A stretch of DNA of 64,000 nt from Pseudomonas sp. Irchel 3E20. GTDB taxonomy: Bacteria; Pseudomonadota; Gammaproteobacteria; Pseudomonadales; Pseudomonadaceae. Position numbers and translations under genes: made by a program. The stretch is taken from NCBI RefSeq assembly GCF_900187645.1, contig NZ_FYEE01000001.1:620001-684000 (forward strand). The letters run 5' to 3'. Each line of letters opens with the position of its first letter. The stretch's first letter is position 1. Under the pieces are notes generated by a model, which did no database searches, was not told the origin of the DNA, and saw only the letters and a program-made list of their open reading frames with translations. Positions 55,411-63,184 of the stretch are shown here, one piece after another.

Positions 55411-56853
55411 ATGACTGAAGTAGAAGTAAAAAAAACGCAAGAAAGCCTGCAGGATCGCCTCGCTCAAGTCGTTGAGCTGCTGCATCGCCAGCGCGTGGTC
55501 GAAGACCTGACCCATCGTCAGGAAGGCCACCATCAGGACCGGGTCGAGAACCTGGTCCACCGCCAGAACCTCGTCGAGTTACAGCGCAAGCTCGATGACC
55601 TGCACTCCGCGGACGTCGCCTACATCCTTGAAGCCTTGCCGCTGGAAGAACGCCTGACGGTCTGGCAATTGGTCAAGGCCGAGCGCGACGGCGACATCCT
55701 TCTCGAAGTATCCGACTCGGTGCGTGAAACCCTGATCGCCGACATGGACGATCACGAGCTCCTGGCCGCCGCCAAGGAGATGGACGCCGACGAGCTCGCC
55801 GACCTGGCGCCGGAACTGCCGCGCGACGTTGTCCACGAACTGATGGAAACCCTCGACGGCCAGCAGCGCGAGCGCGTGCGCTCGGCCCTGTCCTATGACG
55901 AGGAGCAGGTCGGCGCGCTGATGGACTTCGAGATGGTGACCATCCGCGAGGACGTCAGCCTCGAAGTGGTTCTGCGCTACCTGCGCCGTCTCAAGGAACT
56001 GCCGGGCCACACCGACAAACTGTTCGTGGTCGACTACGAAGGCATCCTCAAGGGCGTGTTGCCCATCAAGCGCTTACTGGTCAACGACCCGGACAAGCAA
56101 GTGGCCGCTGTGATGGCCAGCGATCCGGTGAGCTTTCACCCGGACGAAGATGCCTACGACGCCGCCCAGGCGTTCGAGCGTTATGACTTGATTTCCGCGC
56201 CGGTGGTGGACAAGAACGGCAAGCTCATCGGCCGTTTGACCATCGATGAAATGGTCGACCTGATCCGTGAGGAGAGCGAGAACGAAGTGCTCAACATGGC
56301 GGGTCTGCGCGAAGAGGAAGACATCTTCGCCTCCGTGTGGAAATCCCTTCGCAACCGTTGGGCCTGGCTGGCGGTGAACCTGGTGACCGCATTCGTGGCC
56401 TCGCGGGTGATCGGGCTGTTTGAAGGCTCGATCGAAAAACTGGTGGCCTTGGCGGCGTTGATGCCGATTGTCGCCGGGATCGGCGGCAACTCCGGCAACC
56501 AGACGATCACCATGATCGTGCGCGCCATGGCGTTGGACCAGGTCAGTACCGGCAATACCTCGCGCCTGATGCGCAAGGAGTTGGCCGTTGGCCTGATTAA
56601 CGGCTTGGTATGGGGCGGGGTGATTGGTGTGGTGGCCTATCTGCTGTATGGCAGTTGGTCGCTGGGGGTGGTAATGACCGCGGCCATGACCCTCAACCTG
56701 TTGTTGGCAGCGCTGATGGGGGTGTTGATCCCTATGACGCTGGCCCGCTTGGGGCGCGACCCGGCCATGGGCGCCAGTGTGATGATTACGGCCATGACCG
56801 ACAGTGGTGGCTTCTTTATCTTTCTCGGGTTGGCCACGATCTTCCTGCTGTGA
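55411..56853 (+). CDS. mgtE: Magnesium transporter MgtE
   Basis: MgtE is a gated Mg2+ channel. The 480-residue protein has an acidic N domain (about 50-155, with ELADLAPELPRDVVHELMETL), two CBS domains (about 165-285, including VVDKNGKLIGRLTIDEMVDLI), the plug helix, and five membrane helices (about 315-478) with AALMPIVAGIGGNSGNQTITMIVRA. Start 55411 has GGAG upstream. It is a single gene convergent with amrZ. Confidence 0.94.
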   Translation: MTEVEVKKTQESLQDRLAQVVELLHRQRVVEDLTHRQEGHHQDRVENLVHRQNLVELQRKLDDLHSADVAYILEALPLEERLTVWQLVKAERDGDILLEVSDSVRETLIADMDDHELLAAAKEMDADELADLAPELPRDVVHELMETLDGQQRERVRSALSYDEEQVGALMDFEMVTIREDVSLEVVLRYLRRLKELPGHTDKLFVVDYEGILKGVLPIKRLLVNDPDKQVAAVMASDPVSFHPDEDAYDAAQAFERYDLISAPVVDKNGKLIGRLTIDEMVDLIREESENEVLNMAGLREEEDIFASVWKSLRNRWAWLAVNLVTAFVASRVIGLFEGSIEKLVALAALMPIVAGIGGNSGNQTITMIVRAMALDQVSTGNTSRLMRKELAVGLINGLVWGGVIGVVAYLLYGSWSLGVVMTAAMTLNLLLAALMGVLIPMTLARLGRDPAMGASVMITAMTDSGGFFIFLGLATIFLL

Positions 56854-56930
56854 CCTTCTTTTGAGCGCGGCCCGGCCTGATGGCGGGTTGCGCACCTTCT
56901 CTGGCTTGGCCAAAACCATAAATCGCAGGC

Positions 56931-56957
56931 AAAAAAAGCCAGCCTATAGGCTGGCTT
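56931..56957 (-). terminator. Terminator between mgtE and amrZ
   Basis: AAGCCAGCC (56936-56944) / GGCTGGCTT (56949-56957), loop TATA, with seven A on the plus strand giving a U-tract for the minus-strand amrZ transcript. Confidence 0.88.
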
Positions 56958-56975
56958 GAGTATTCGGGTGTGGCC

Positions 56976-57302
56976 TCAGGACGCGTCGGCCGCCATTTCC
57001 GCATCATGGGCGATCAGCGAAACCAGAGCATTCTGCTGACGATGGGACAGTTGGCGGAAACGTTGCAACAGCTCTCGCTCATGCAACGACAGCTCCGGGC
57101 TGTCCAGGCGCAGGCTTGGCTCGTCGCCAAGAGCACCTTCCTGAATAAGGCTTTGCTCCATGCGGGCGATGATTTCAGAGTTCATGCTGCGATGGTGATT
57201 GCGAGCCACCTCGGCGATGCGTTCACGCATACCATCGGGCAGACGCACGACGAACTTGTCAGCCGTACGGCTGGAATAGATTGCCTGTTTCAATGGGCGC
57301 AT
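56976..57302 (-). CDS. amrZ: AmrZ, ribbon-helix-helix regulator
   Basis: A 108-residue Arc-family DNA-binding protein nearly matching P. aeruginosa AmrZ: MRPLKQA start, [42 protein letters not shown] in pieces (ribbon-helix-helix, residues 9-55), then a C-terminal tetramerisation part [27 protein letters not shown]. AmrZ switches between motility and exopolysaccharide or c-di-GMP programmes in pseudomonads. An AlgU-like promoter lies upstream. Confidence 0.94.
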   Translation of the reverse strand: MRPLKQAIYSSRTADKFVVRLPDGMRERIAEVARNHHRSMNSEIIARMEQSLIQEGALGDEPSLRLDSPELSLHERELLQRFRQLSHRQQNALVSLIAHDAEMAADAS

Positions 57303-57358
57303 ATATTTAACCGGTTAGTTCAGGGGAGCGGTTTTCGGAATTGGCCGCAAGATGTCAT

Positions 57359-57385
57359 TAGGACAAGGCTCGCAACCAAATGTTC
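57359..57385 (-). promoter_or_regulatory. Possible AlgU (sigma-22) promoter of amrZ
   Basis: On the minus strand GAACAT-N16-TCCTA resembles the AlgU consensus GAACTT-N16/17-TCTGA (5 of 6 and 3 of 5). It would start transcription about 50 bases before amrZ. In P. aeruginosa amrZ is AlgU-dependent. Confidence 0.42.
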
Positions 57386-57413
57386 AACCTGAATTGTTTA
57401 GGAGGCCCGCATC

Positions 57414-57575
57414 ATGCCTCTAAATCGCCAGATCGTTGGCGTCAATTCTGTGACAAATATTGAACTGGATACAGGCGATATGCCAGCACCAATTATCAGA
57501 AATGCCGACTGGTTTGAAAAGAATGCTCCAGCCTGCCTCTCTGCCCACGTCCTTTGCTCCACCCGGTACCGCTGA
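57414..57575 (+). CDS. Unrecognised 53-residue small protein
   Basis: ATG 57414 is preceded at an ideal 8-base spacing by a full AGGAGG ribosome site (57400-57405). The frame begins MPLNRQIVGVNSVTNIELD, continues with DMPAPIIRNADWFEKNAP, and ends in ACLSAHVLCSTRYR with two cysteines. No family is recognised and no signal peptide or membrane helix is obvious. It may be a real small protein or the start of a decayed gene. It sits where, from memory, P. aeruginosa has the phn operon. Confidence 0.45.
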   Translation: MPLNRQIVGVNSVTNIELDTGDMPAPIIRNADWFEKNAPACLSAHVLCSTRYR

Positions 57576-57672
57576 ATACTCCCAAGGGGGCCAGCTGTGT
57601 TCGATCAGTTTTCCCTTGGCTACAGAATAGTGGCAAATGGCCGATTTACTAGCCTGTGACGCGACGAGAGGT

Positions 57673-58269
57673 ATGAATGGCATGCGAGGCCGGCTGATCT
57701 ATCTGATGGGCCCTTCCGGGTCGGGCAAGGACAGCCTGATCGACGCCGCGCGCCAGCGCCTTCTTCAAGAGTTGAATTGCGAGGTGGCACGCCGTGCCAT
57801 CACTCGTTCTGCCGAATCCGTGGGTGAGGCGGCCCTCGGTCTGTCGCCGGCGCAGTTCGAGCAGCGGCGGGGGGAGGGCGCCTTTGCCCTGGACTGGCAG
57901 GCCAATGGCCTCAGCTACGGCATTCCCGTGCAGATCAACGAGTGGCTGGCGGCAGGGCGCAATGTGCTGGTCAATGGTTCCAGGGCTTACTTGGCCGAGG
58001 CGCAGCGGCGCTATCCGGATCTGCTGCCGCTATTGCTGACGGTGCGCAGCGAGGTGCTGCGTGAGCGGTTGGTACGCCGGGGTCGGGAAAATGCAGAGCA
58101 GATAGAAGCGCGCCTGCAACGCAATGCCCGCCTCTCGGCTGCGGGCTTAGACGCCAGCCCAACTGCGCTGATGACTTTGGACAACTCCCAGGCATTGGCG
58201 GCAACGGTGGCGAACCTGATCGCGTTGTTGCGGTGTGCAGGCGTCAGCGCAGAACAGGGTCGAACTTGA
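57673..58269 (+). CDS. phnN: Ribose 1,5-bisphosphate phosphokinase PhnN
   Basis: PhnN phosphorylates ribose-1,5-bisphosphate to PRPP, the last step of carbon-phosphorus lyase metabolism, and can also feed NAD synthesis. The 198-residue protein is guanylate-kinase-like with P-loop LMGPSGSGKDSLID (about 10-23), ARRAITRSAESVGE and ALDWQANGLSYGIP. No other phn gene is present. ATG 57682 is an alternative start. GAGAGG lies just upstream. Confidence 0.9.
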   Translation: MNGMRGRLIYLMGPSGSGKDSLIDAARQRLLQELNCEVARRAITRSAESVGEAALGLSPAQFEQRRGEGAFALDWQANGLSYGIPVQINEWLAAGRNVLVNGSRAYLAEAQRRYPDLLPLLLTVRSEVLRERLVRRGRENAEQIEARLQRNARLSAAGLDASPTALMTLDNSQALAATVANLIALLRCAGVSAEQGRT

Positions 58270-58423
58270 TCTTGCGCCCGACCACCAACGCGGCCACGAA
58301 TAAGCTGGCGAACACTGCGCAGGCCACCGCGGGCAAAAGAGTGCCGGTTTCTTGCGCCAGATTGAGAGTAAGCACACCACTGGCCAGGGCCAGTATCAGA
58401 AAAACAGCGGCTGCTTTGGACAT
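58244..58423 (-). CDS. Small membrane protein, PA3371-like
   Basis: A 59-residue protein with two hydrophobic helices (AAAVFLILALASGVLTLNLA; LLPAVACAVFASLFVAALVVG) and a basic C-terminus GRKIKFDPVLR. I recall a similar protein as PA3371 in P. aeruginosa; function unknown. AGGAG precedes ATG 58423. It overlaps the end of phnN (opposite strand) by 26 bases and follows another small gene, probably in one transcript. Confidence 0.72.
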   Translation of the reverse strand: MSKAAAVFLILALASGVLTLNLAQETGTLLPAVACAVFASLFVAALVVGRKIKFDPVLR

Positions 58424-58445
58424 GTCCAACTCCTGAAAAAAAGGT

Positions 58446-58679
58446 TCAAAAAACCCAGCGCACGGTGCCCGTTTCACTCGGGGTAGCGGGTTGAGGGGCA
58501 TCCGCTATGACCAGCATTTGCGGCGGCGCTTCATTCATCACCGCCAGTTGCGGCGCTTGGCGTGGCGAGTAGGAGATGGGCGCCAATGCGGTGGCAGCCG
58601 CCTCGTCGGCTGGAAAAAAATGAAAACCCACCAGGGTGACCATGGCCAGGGCATTCAACAGTAAAAGGGCGCGGTTCAC
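58446..58679 (-). CDS. Hypothetical 77-residue protein with N-terminal membrane helix
   Basis: It starts with GTG 58679 behind a good GGAGAT site. The first 22 residues (VNRALLLLNALAMVTLVGFHFF) form an uncleaved anchor or signal peptide. The rest is Ala/Pro-rich (DEAAATALAPISYSPRQAPQ) and likely periplasmic. Unrecognised. It forms a probable two-gene operon with the 59-residue membrane protein, under a sigma-54-like promoter at 58717-58731. Confidence 0.65.
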   Translation of the reverse strand: MNRALLLLNALAMVTLVGFHFFPADEAAATALAPISYSPRQAPQLAVMNEAPPQMLVIADAPQPATPSETGTVRWVF

Positions 58680-58716
58680 AGGCGTTATCTCCGTTGTTCT
58701 TCTGATAGGGGATTAA

Positions 58717-58767
58717 GCAGTCTCCGTGCCAGCTTTTTATATGAATAAATTCCTTATAAAACAATAG
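58717..58767 (-). promoter_or_regulatory. Candidate sigma-54 promoter with upstream CTATTG-N6-AAGG element
   Basis: Minus strand: TGGCACG-GAGA-CTGC (58731 to 58717) has a perfect -24 box, GG-N10-GC spacing and one mismatch in the -12 box. Twenty bases upstream lies CTATTGTTTTATAAGG (58767 to 58752), identical in 16 bases to the element before the gcvH promoter (9004 to 8989). Confidence 0.65.
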
Positions 58768-58971
58768 CTTATGTTGATCTTCTAAGGCTGCGGCATTGCA
58801 CTTTGCAATGATGGCTTTATGCAGCGATGCAATTTGCACGATGAGTGCCATGAAAGCCCCGTGTCTGCTGCGGCCTACACTGAAAAAGCCCCACGGACGA
58901 CATGACAAAAGCAGCCTCGCCCGTTACCATGCACGCCGTCCTGCGCAGCGTATTTTCATGTCGCTGCCCTT

Positions 58972-59048
58972 GTCCCAGTAGCTCAATTGGATAGAGCATC
59001 CCCCTCCTAAGGGGAAGGTTGGCAGTTCGAACCTGCCCTGGGACACCA
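58972..59048 (+). tRNA. tRNA-Arg (anticodon CCT)
   Basis: A 77-base cloverleaf with encoded CCA. Acceptor GTCCCAG pairs with CTGGGAC, the D stem is GCTC/GAGC, anticodon stem TCCCC/GGGGA encloses loop CTCCTAA (anticodon CCT), and the T stem GGCAG/CTGCC encloses TTCGAAC. tRNA 3' ends like this are common integration sites; the DNA to its right has a different base composition. Confidence 0.95.
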
Positions 59049-59764
59049 TATAATTCAAGGCTCAAAGCGTTTTCTGCTAGTTCTCTAAATTTCCATGGGT
59101 GCAGAGTGGGTGCGGCTGAGAGTGCTCGCGTAGCACTAGCCTCCTTTCAGATCTTCATCTGTTAATGGGGATATGGCACAGACGTCCTGATCAACCTAAC
59201 GTCGATGCCGCCGGGTTCCCTTCTTCTGTCGATTAAAAGACTTGTTCAGCCACGCACGAGTATTGGTTGAGGGGCATTGGTGATTTACCCGTTCTTGGTC
59301 GAACAGTACCCTTCAGCTCTTTGCTTCGGCGTGCTGATTGCCGCGACTTAGGTAAACGTACGCAAGTGGTCGGTTGGATCAATCGCTATGCGCACGTGAC
59401 GTGGGTTCTGGGGCGAGGCGTTCATTCGAGCATATGCACCTTCCCACTTTAAACGCTGCGCAGATGTTTGGACCGCATGTGACACCGTTCGATTGCCGGA
59501 GCGTCGAACCTTGAGGAGTCGCATAGAACTTTTTACCAAGCAAAACCACAAAGCTTGGTGATGAATCAGTTTCCCGTTAGGTGAACTAGTCAGCACTGCG
59601 CTCCAGTGGGACGCGGGCTTAGAAAAGCGTAAGCAGTCACCAATGTTCAAGCTCCAAAACACCTCCTGAACGGCGAAGTCTTTCGCTTCACTCGGAAACG
59701 AACCGATGCGAGAGCGATATTAAAATGCTACCTTTCCGCGCAAAGAACAGGAAAGGTTCGCCGT
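59049..59764. other. 716-base stretch without a recognisable gene, left edge of a probable island
   Basis: No ribosome site plus long frame is visible on either strand and I recognise no integrase. Short frames occur (for example minus 59662-59348, 104 codons) but resemble nothing. A minus-strand fragment (59378-59236) reading RRSKELKGTVRPRTGKSPMP looks vaguely like the start of phage terminase small subunits. AT-rich DNA with TATTAAAAT near 59716 probably carries the promoter of the next operon. Base composition differs from the core genome to the left. Confidence 0.5.
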
Positions 59765-61078
59765 ATGTTGCTTCTTCAAATCGCAGATATCCATTTTCGT
59801 CACCCAGAATGCAATACGCCTGATATGGACCCTGATCGGGTGTACCGCACGCGCCTGCTCAGCGATGTGAAAGAGCGGGTCCGTGCATTGGGTCCAGTGG
59901 GTGCAATTCTGGTTGGAGGGGACATTGCTTTTCGAGGTATCGAAGCTGAGTACACTGCCGCACTCGCATGGCTGAAAGAATTAGCGGAAGTATCGAGGTG
60001 TCCTATAGAACGAGTATTCGTCGTGCCAGGTAACCATGACGTCGACCGTTCAGTGATTACGAAATCTTTCGCTGTCCAAAACGTTCAAGCTGCGATTAGC
60101 AGTGCCCCCGCAGAGCGCCGTGAAAAACTTTTGCGGGCTCAGTTTATGAACGCTGAGACGGGGCGTACGCTGCTGGAGCCACTGGCTGCATACAACGAAT
60201 TTGCAAAGATATTTAGCTGTCAGGTTTTTCCACCTGAACGTCTGTACTGGAAACAGAGCCTCGAACTAGAAGATGGGGTGACGCTTAGGATTCACGGGCT
60301 GACCTCTACAATTTTGTCGGGTATACATGGCCTCGACGACACACGCGAAAGCCTCTACCTCAGTCCATTGCAAACCATCCTCGATCCAGTGGACGACGTC
60401 GTAAACTTGGTGATGAGCCACCATCCACCTGACTGGTTTAAAGACCATGACGAAATTGAAGATGCTGTACAAGGACGAGCAGCAATACACATGTTCGGTC
60501 ATAAGCATCGCCAACGAATTGCTAGGGATCGCCGCTATGTAAGGCTGGCAGCAGGGGCTGTGAACCCTGATCGCTATGAGCCTGGCTGGCAGCCTGGGTA
60601 CAATCTGGTCAATGTAAAAGTTGAAGGGTATGGTGCTGAACGAAAGCTTTTAATTGATTCGCACCTTCTGGCCTGGCAAACAAATCCCGAAATGTTCCGC
60701 CCTATGGCGGACGGCACGGCGGGTGAGATATTCAGCCATAGCGTTGCTTTCCCCAGTAGACATTTGGGTAATCCCGTTTCGCTATCACCCGTCAGACTAG
60801 AAGCAGCTCAAAGAACCGAAGCAATAGAATTGCCCAATGATAGCGTGGAGGCTTCTATGAGCGATGAGCACACAAGGAATTTGGTGTTCCGCTTTTGGAA
60901 GCTAACAGCAAGCCAACGTCGAGAGGTATCTCTGAAGCTTGGGCTGATCGAAAGAAGCGAGCTAAAATTGCCGGAACCTGAACGTTATGGACGAGCTTTG
61001 CTTCGTGCGGGAGAACGCGGGTTGCTTGATGCTCTCGCATATGAAGTAGCTGAAAAGGAGAACAATCATGGTCGATAG
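59765..61078 (+). CDS. Calcineurin-type metallophosphoesterase with C-terminal death-like adaptor region
   Basis: A 437-residue protein, first gene of a tight four-gene operon. The metal-binding set is complete: IADIH (Asp8, His10), VGGDIAFRG (Asp53), VPGNHD (Asn90, His91), MSHHP (His219/220) and FGHKHR (His246, His248). After a linker, residues about 370-431 form a small helical region (LVFRFWKLTASQRREVSLKLG, then YGRALLRAGERGLLDALAYEV) that looks like the adaptor or effector-associated death-like domains of bacterial conflict systems. It may be an effector cutting a nucleotide or nucleic acid, recruited through that tail. AGGAAAGG precedes the ATG. AT-rich codons. Confidence 0.82.
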   Translation: MLLLQIADIHFRHPECNTPDMDPDRVYRTRLLSDVKERVRALGPVGAILVGGDIAFRGIEAEYTAALAWLKELAEVSRCPIERVFVVPGNHDVDRSVITKSFAVQNVQAAISSAPAERREKLLRAQFMNAETGRTLLEPLAAYNEFAKIFSCQVFPPERLYWKQSLELEDGVTLRIHGLTSTILSGIHGLDDTRESLYLSPLQTILDPVDDVVNLVMSHHPPDWFKDHDEIEDAVQGRAAIHMFGHKHRQRIARDRRYVRLAAGAVNPDRYEPGWQPGYNLVNVKVEGYGAERKLLIDSHLLAWQTNPEMFRPMADGTAGEIFSHSVAFPSRHLGNPVSLSPVRLEAAQRTEAIELPNDSVEASMSDEHTRNLVFRFWKLTASQRREVSLKLGLIERSELKLPEPERYGRALLRAGERGLLDALAYEVAEKENNHGR

Positions 61079-62156
61079 TACTGTTCGGGAAATGCACCCC
61101 GAATTTGCTCGATGGATCAGTGTAATTGGATTTGGTGATGAAATAGCTCGGCGGCAAGCTCGATGGGAGGGTGTTTTAACCGTAGCGGACGACTTTGACG
61201 GCGAAACTATCGAGACTTTAATCCGGCTTGCATATCAGACGAAGCAAAAAGCCAGTGCTGACGCGATTGAGTTGTTTCGAAAAGCTTTCAAAGATATTGA
61301 TGATACCTTTGAGCTTCATGGAAACGACCGCGAGTTGCAAGTCCTTGCGGGCATTTGCTTAGTTATAATCATGGAGCTAGAGAGTGGCGAAGGTGCATCC
61401 GCCGCACTTGCGATCACAACGACTTCATTCGCTGGTGCAAGAAGCACTGATCTGCCCATGAATCTTTGCATCTTAGCAGAAAATGCAATTTTAAAAGCTG
61501 CGGAATTTAACCGTAAACGTCCTATTCTGGCTACCACGCCCGGAGTAATTAAAGCAGATTTTGAACCCGCAATCGCCAAGTTAAAAGAAACTGCCGATGT
61601 AGCAGGTATGGTTCTTGCGCTCCAACTAGCAAGTAGCGCAACGACATCTGCAATCACCCAAACGGCGCAGCGCCAAACCAAAACTATTAGATCTCTTTGC
61701 AATTTTGTAAAAATTCAAGACGAAGAGCTTCAGATGCTATGGTGGCTTATAGGGCAGCATAGTACTGATTATGATAAAGCCTTCGATGCATTACCTACTG
61801 AATTACAGCCGTTGGTCTTTGCCAAGGAGTTATCCGACTCCACGACCTTAACTCCCGGCCCTGCTTCGATTAAGTCATTACTATCACGAGCGGGATTGAA
61901 AGGTCGTAAAAAAATCTCCATTAGTGACGCAATTAATTCTGCCGAAAAAGCATGGTTACAAGCTTTTTGCAGCGAAAGCATCTCCCCAGTGACTACCCCT
62001 TTGCATTTTGCCATACAAAGACAACTCGAAACGGATGGTGGTGATGCTTGGGTACCAAATTGGGCTGCGGTTACCAATATTGCTGACAAAGAGCTTACAC
62101 CTATAGTCTTGGGCACTCTTTTCTATCGTGAACGCCTCCTGCTGATGTTCGAGTGA
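61068..62156 (+). CDS. All-helical protein of a GTPase-associated system (GASH-like)
   Basis: This 362-residue protein is predicted almost entirely helical, with no catalytic motif, signal peptide or membrane helix that I can see. It starts MVDSTVREMHPEFARWI and ends GTLFYRERLLLMFE. From its place between a phosphoesterase and two GTPases I infer the 'GTPase-associated system helical' (GASH) family, recalled from curated domain lists; sequence alone does not prove it. ATG 61068 lies inside the end of the preceding gene (11-base overlap) behind AAAGGAG, so expression is coupled. Confidence 0.6.
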   Translation: MVDSTVREMHPEFARWISVIGFGDEIARRQARWEGVLTVADDFDGETIETLIRLAYQTKQKASADAIELFRKAFKDIDDTFELHGNDRELQVLAGICLVIIMELESGEGASAALAITTTSFAGARSTDLPMNLCILAENAILKAAEFNRKRPILATTPGVIKADFEPAIAKLKETADVAGMVLALQLASSATTSAITQTAQRQTKTIRSLCNFVKIQDEELQMLWWLIGQHSTDYDKAFDALPTELQPLVFAKELSDSTTLTPGPASIKSLLSRAGLKGRKKISISDAINSAEKAWLQAFCSESISPVTTPLHFAIQRQLETDGGDAWVPNWAAVTNIADKELTPIVLGTLFYRERLLLMFE

Positions 62157-62159
62157 TAT

Positions 62160-63173
62160 ATGTCAAACGAAGAACTGACACTCAAATGTGGGAACCCTGA
62201 ATGCCGAGTATCGGAAACAGGTCGGTGCGTAGAAGGTTTCGAGTTAGATGAGTGCCTACAATTTGGTAATGACCCTGAAGAGCTCACCCAAGAGGATGAG
62301 TCCGACGAGGTCGATACCAGTGCACCTTGTGTTCAACTTCGCAGCGCCGAAACCTTAAGCTTAGAAGAAACCTCAATGCTATTACGCGCAGCTCCGACTC
62401 GGGTAATAGCAATTATAGGACCTAGTGATTCTGGAAAGACAAGCCTGATAGCAGGGCTTTATGAACTTTTCCAAGAAGGACCTATAGGCAATATAAGTTT
62501 TTCGCGATCAGTAACTCTTCATGCGTTTGAGCAAACCTGCCACGATGCCCGATCTGCCTCTAGACGAACGAGTCCACATATCCATCGTACTAGACGCGGA
62601 GAAGTGAGATTTTATCACTTGGATATTTCGGGTGCTGGAGCTGCCAAGTCATTAACACTTGCACTGGCTGACCGTGCAGGGGAAGAGTACAAAGGCGCAG
62701 CAGACGACACATCTATGGGGGTTGATTTCCCTGAGGTACAAAGAGCAGACACTCTTACGCTCCTTGTGGATGGGCAACGGCATCTTGACTCAGGAGCTCG
62801 CCATAACCTCCGTAGTGAGGTGATCATGATTATCCAAGCTTTGGTTGATGGCGGTGCACTTCAGAACGGACAGCGACTGGCGGTAGTACTCACAAAAATC
62901 GACCAGATAGTTGGTAGCCCAAATGAAGGGCGAGCGTTAAGCGAGTTCTCGAAATTGGTCAAAAAAATTGAGGAGCTTTTTCCCAATATTTTCACAACGA
63001 TTGTATCTTTTAAAATTGCTGCTTCCCCTAAATCAGGCGAGATGAAACGAGGGACTGGTGTGGACGAGTTACTGGACTTCTGGAAAGATCCAGCTCCACC
63101 TATAGCTGAGCCAGCCATTATTACTATTTTTCCAAAAAGAGCTTTTGCTCGGCTCAGACAGCTTGAAGAATAA
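62160..63173 (+). CDS. P-loop GTPase with N-terminal zinc-ribbon-like region (double-GTPase 2-like)
   Basis: The 337-residue protein starts with four spaced cysteines (Cys10, Cys15, Cys23, Cys32: CxxxxC-x7-C-x8-C), likely a metal-binding knuckle, then an acidic linker. The GTPase has Walker A GPSDSGKTSL (87-96), a switch-II-like LADRAGEEYKG (Asp171), and the guanine motif TKID (245-248). A flexible tail follows. It resembles the 'double-GTPase 2' families described in GTPase-centred conflict systems. It starts 3 bases after the previous stop without a strong ribosome site, so it is probably coupled. Confidence 0.72.
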   Translation: MSNEELTLKCGNPECRVSETGRCVEGFELDECLQFGNDPEELTQEDESDEVDTSAPCVQLRSAETLSLEETSMLLRAAPTRVIAIIGPSDSGKTSLIAGLYELFQEGPIGNISFSRSVTLHAFEQTCHDARSASRRTSPHIHRTRRGEVRFYHLDISGAGAAKSLTLALADRAGEEYKGAADDTSMGVDFPEVQRADTLTLLVDGQRHLDSGARHNLRSEVIMIIQALVDGGALQNGQRLAVVLTKIDQIVGSPNEGRALSEFSKLVKKIEELFPNIFTTIVSFKIAASPKSGEMKRGTGVDELLDFWKDPAPPIAEPAIITIFPKRAFARLRQLEE

Positions 63174-63184
63174 ATGAGGGATAC

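Noticed and set aside
57420-57683. 87-codon minus-strand frame in the amrZ/phnN gap
   Set aside because: No ribosome site and no recognisable protein; it overlaps the plus-strand small frame that has a perfect site.
59348-59662. 104-codon minus-strand frame right of the tRNA
   Set aside because: No ribosome site, no start context and no family resemblance; kept only as part of the gap description.
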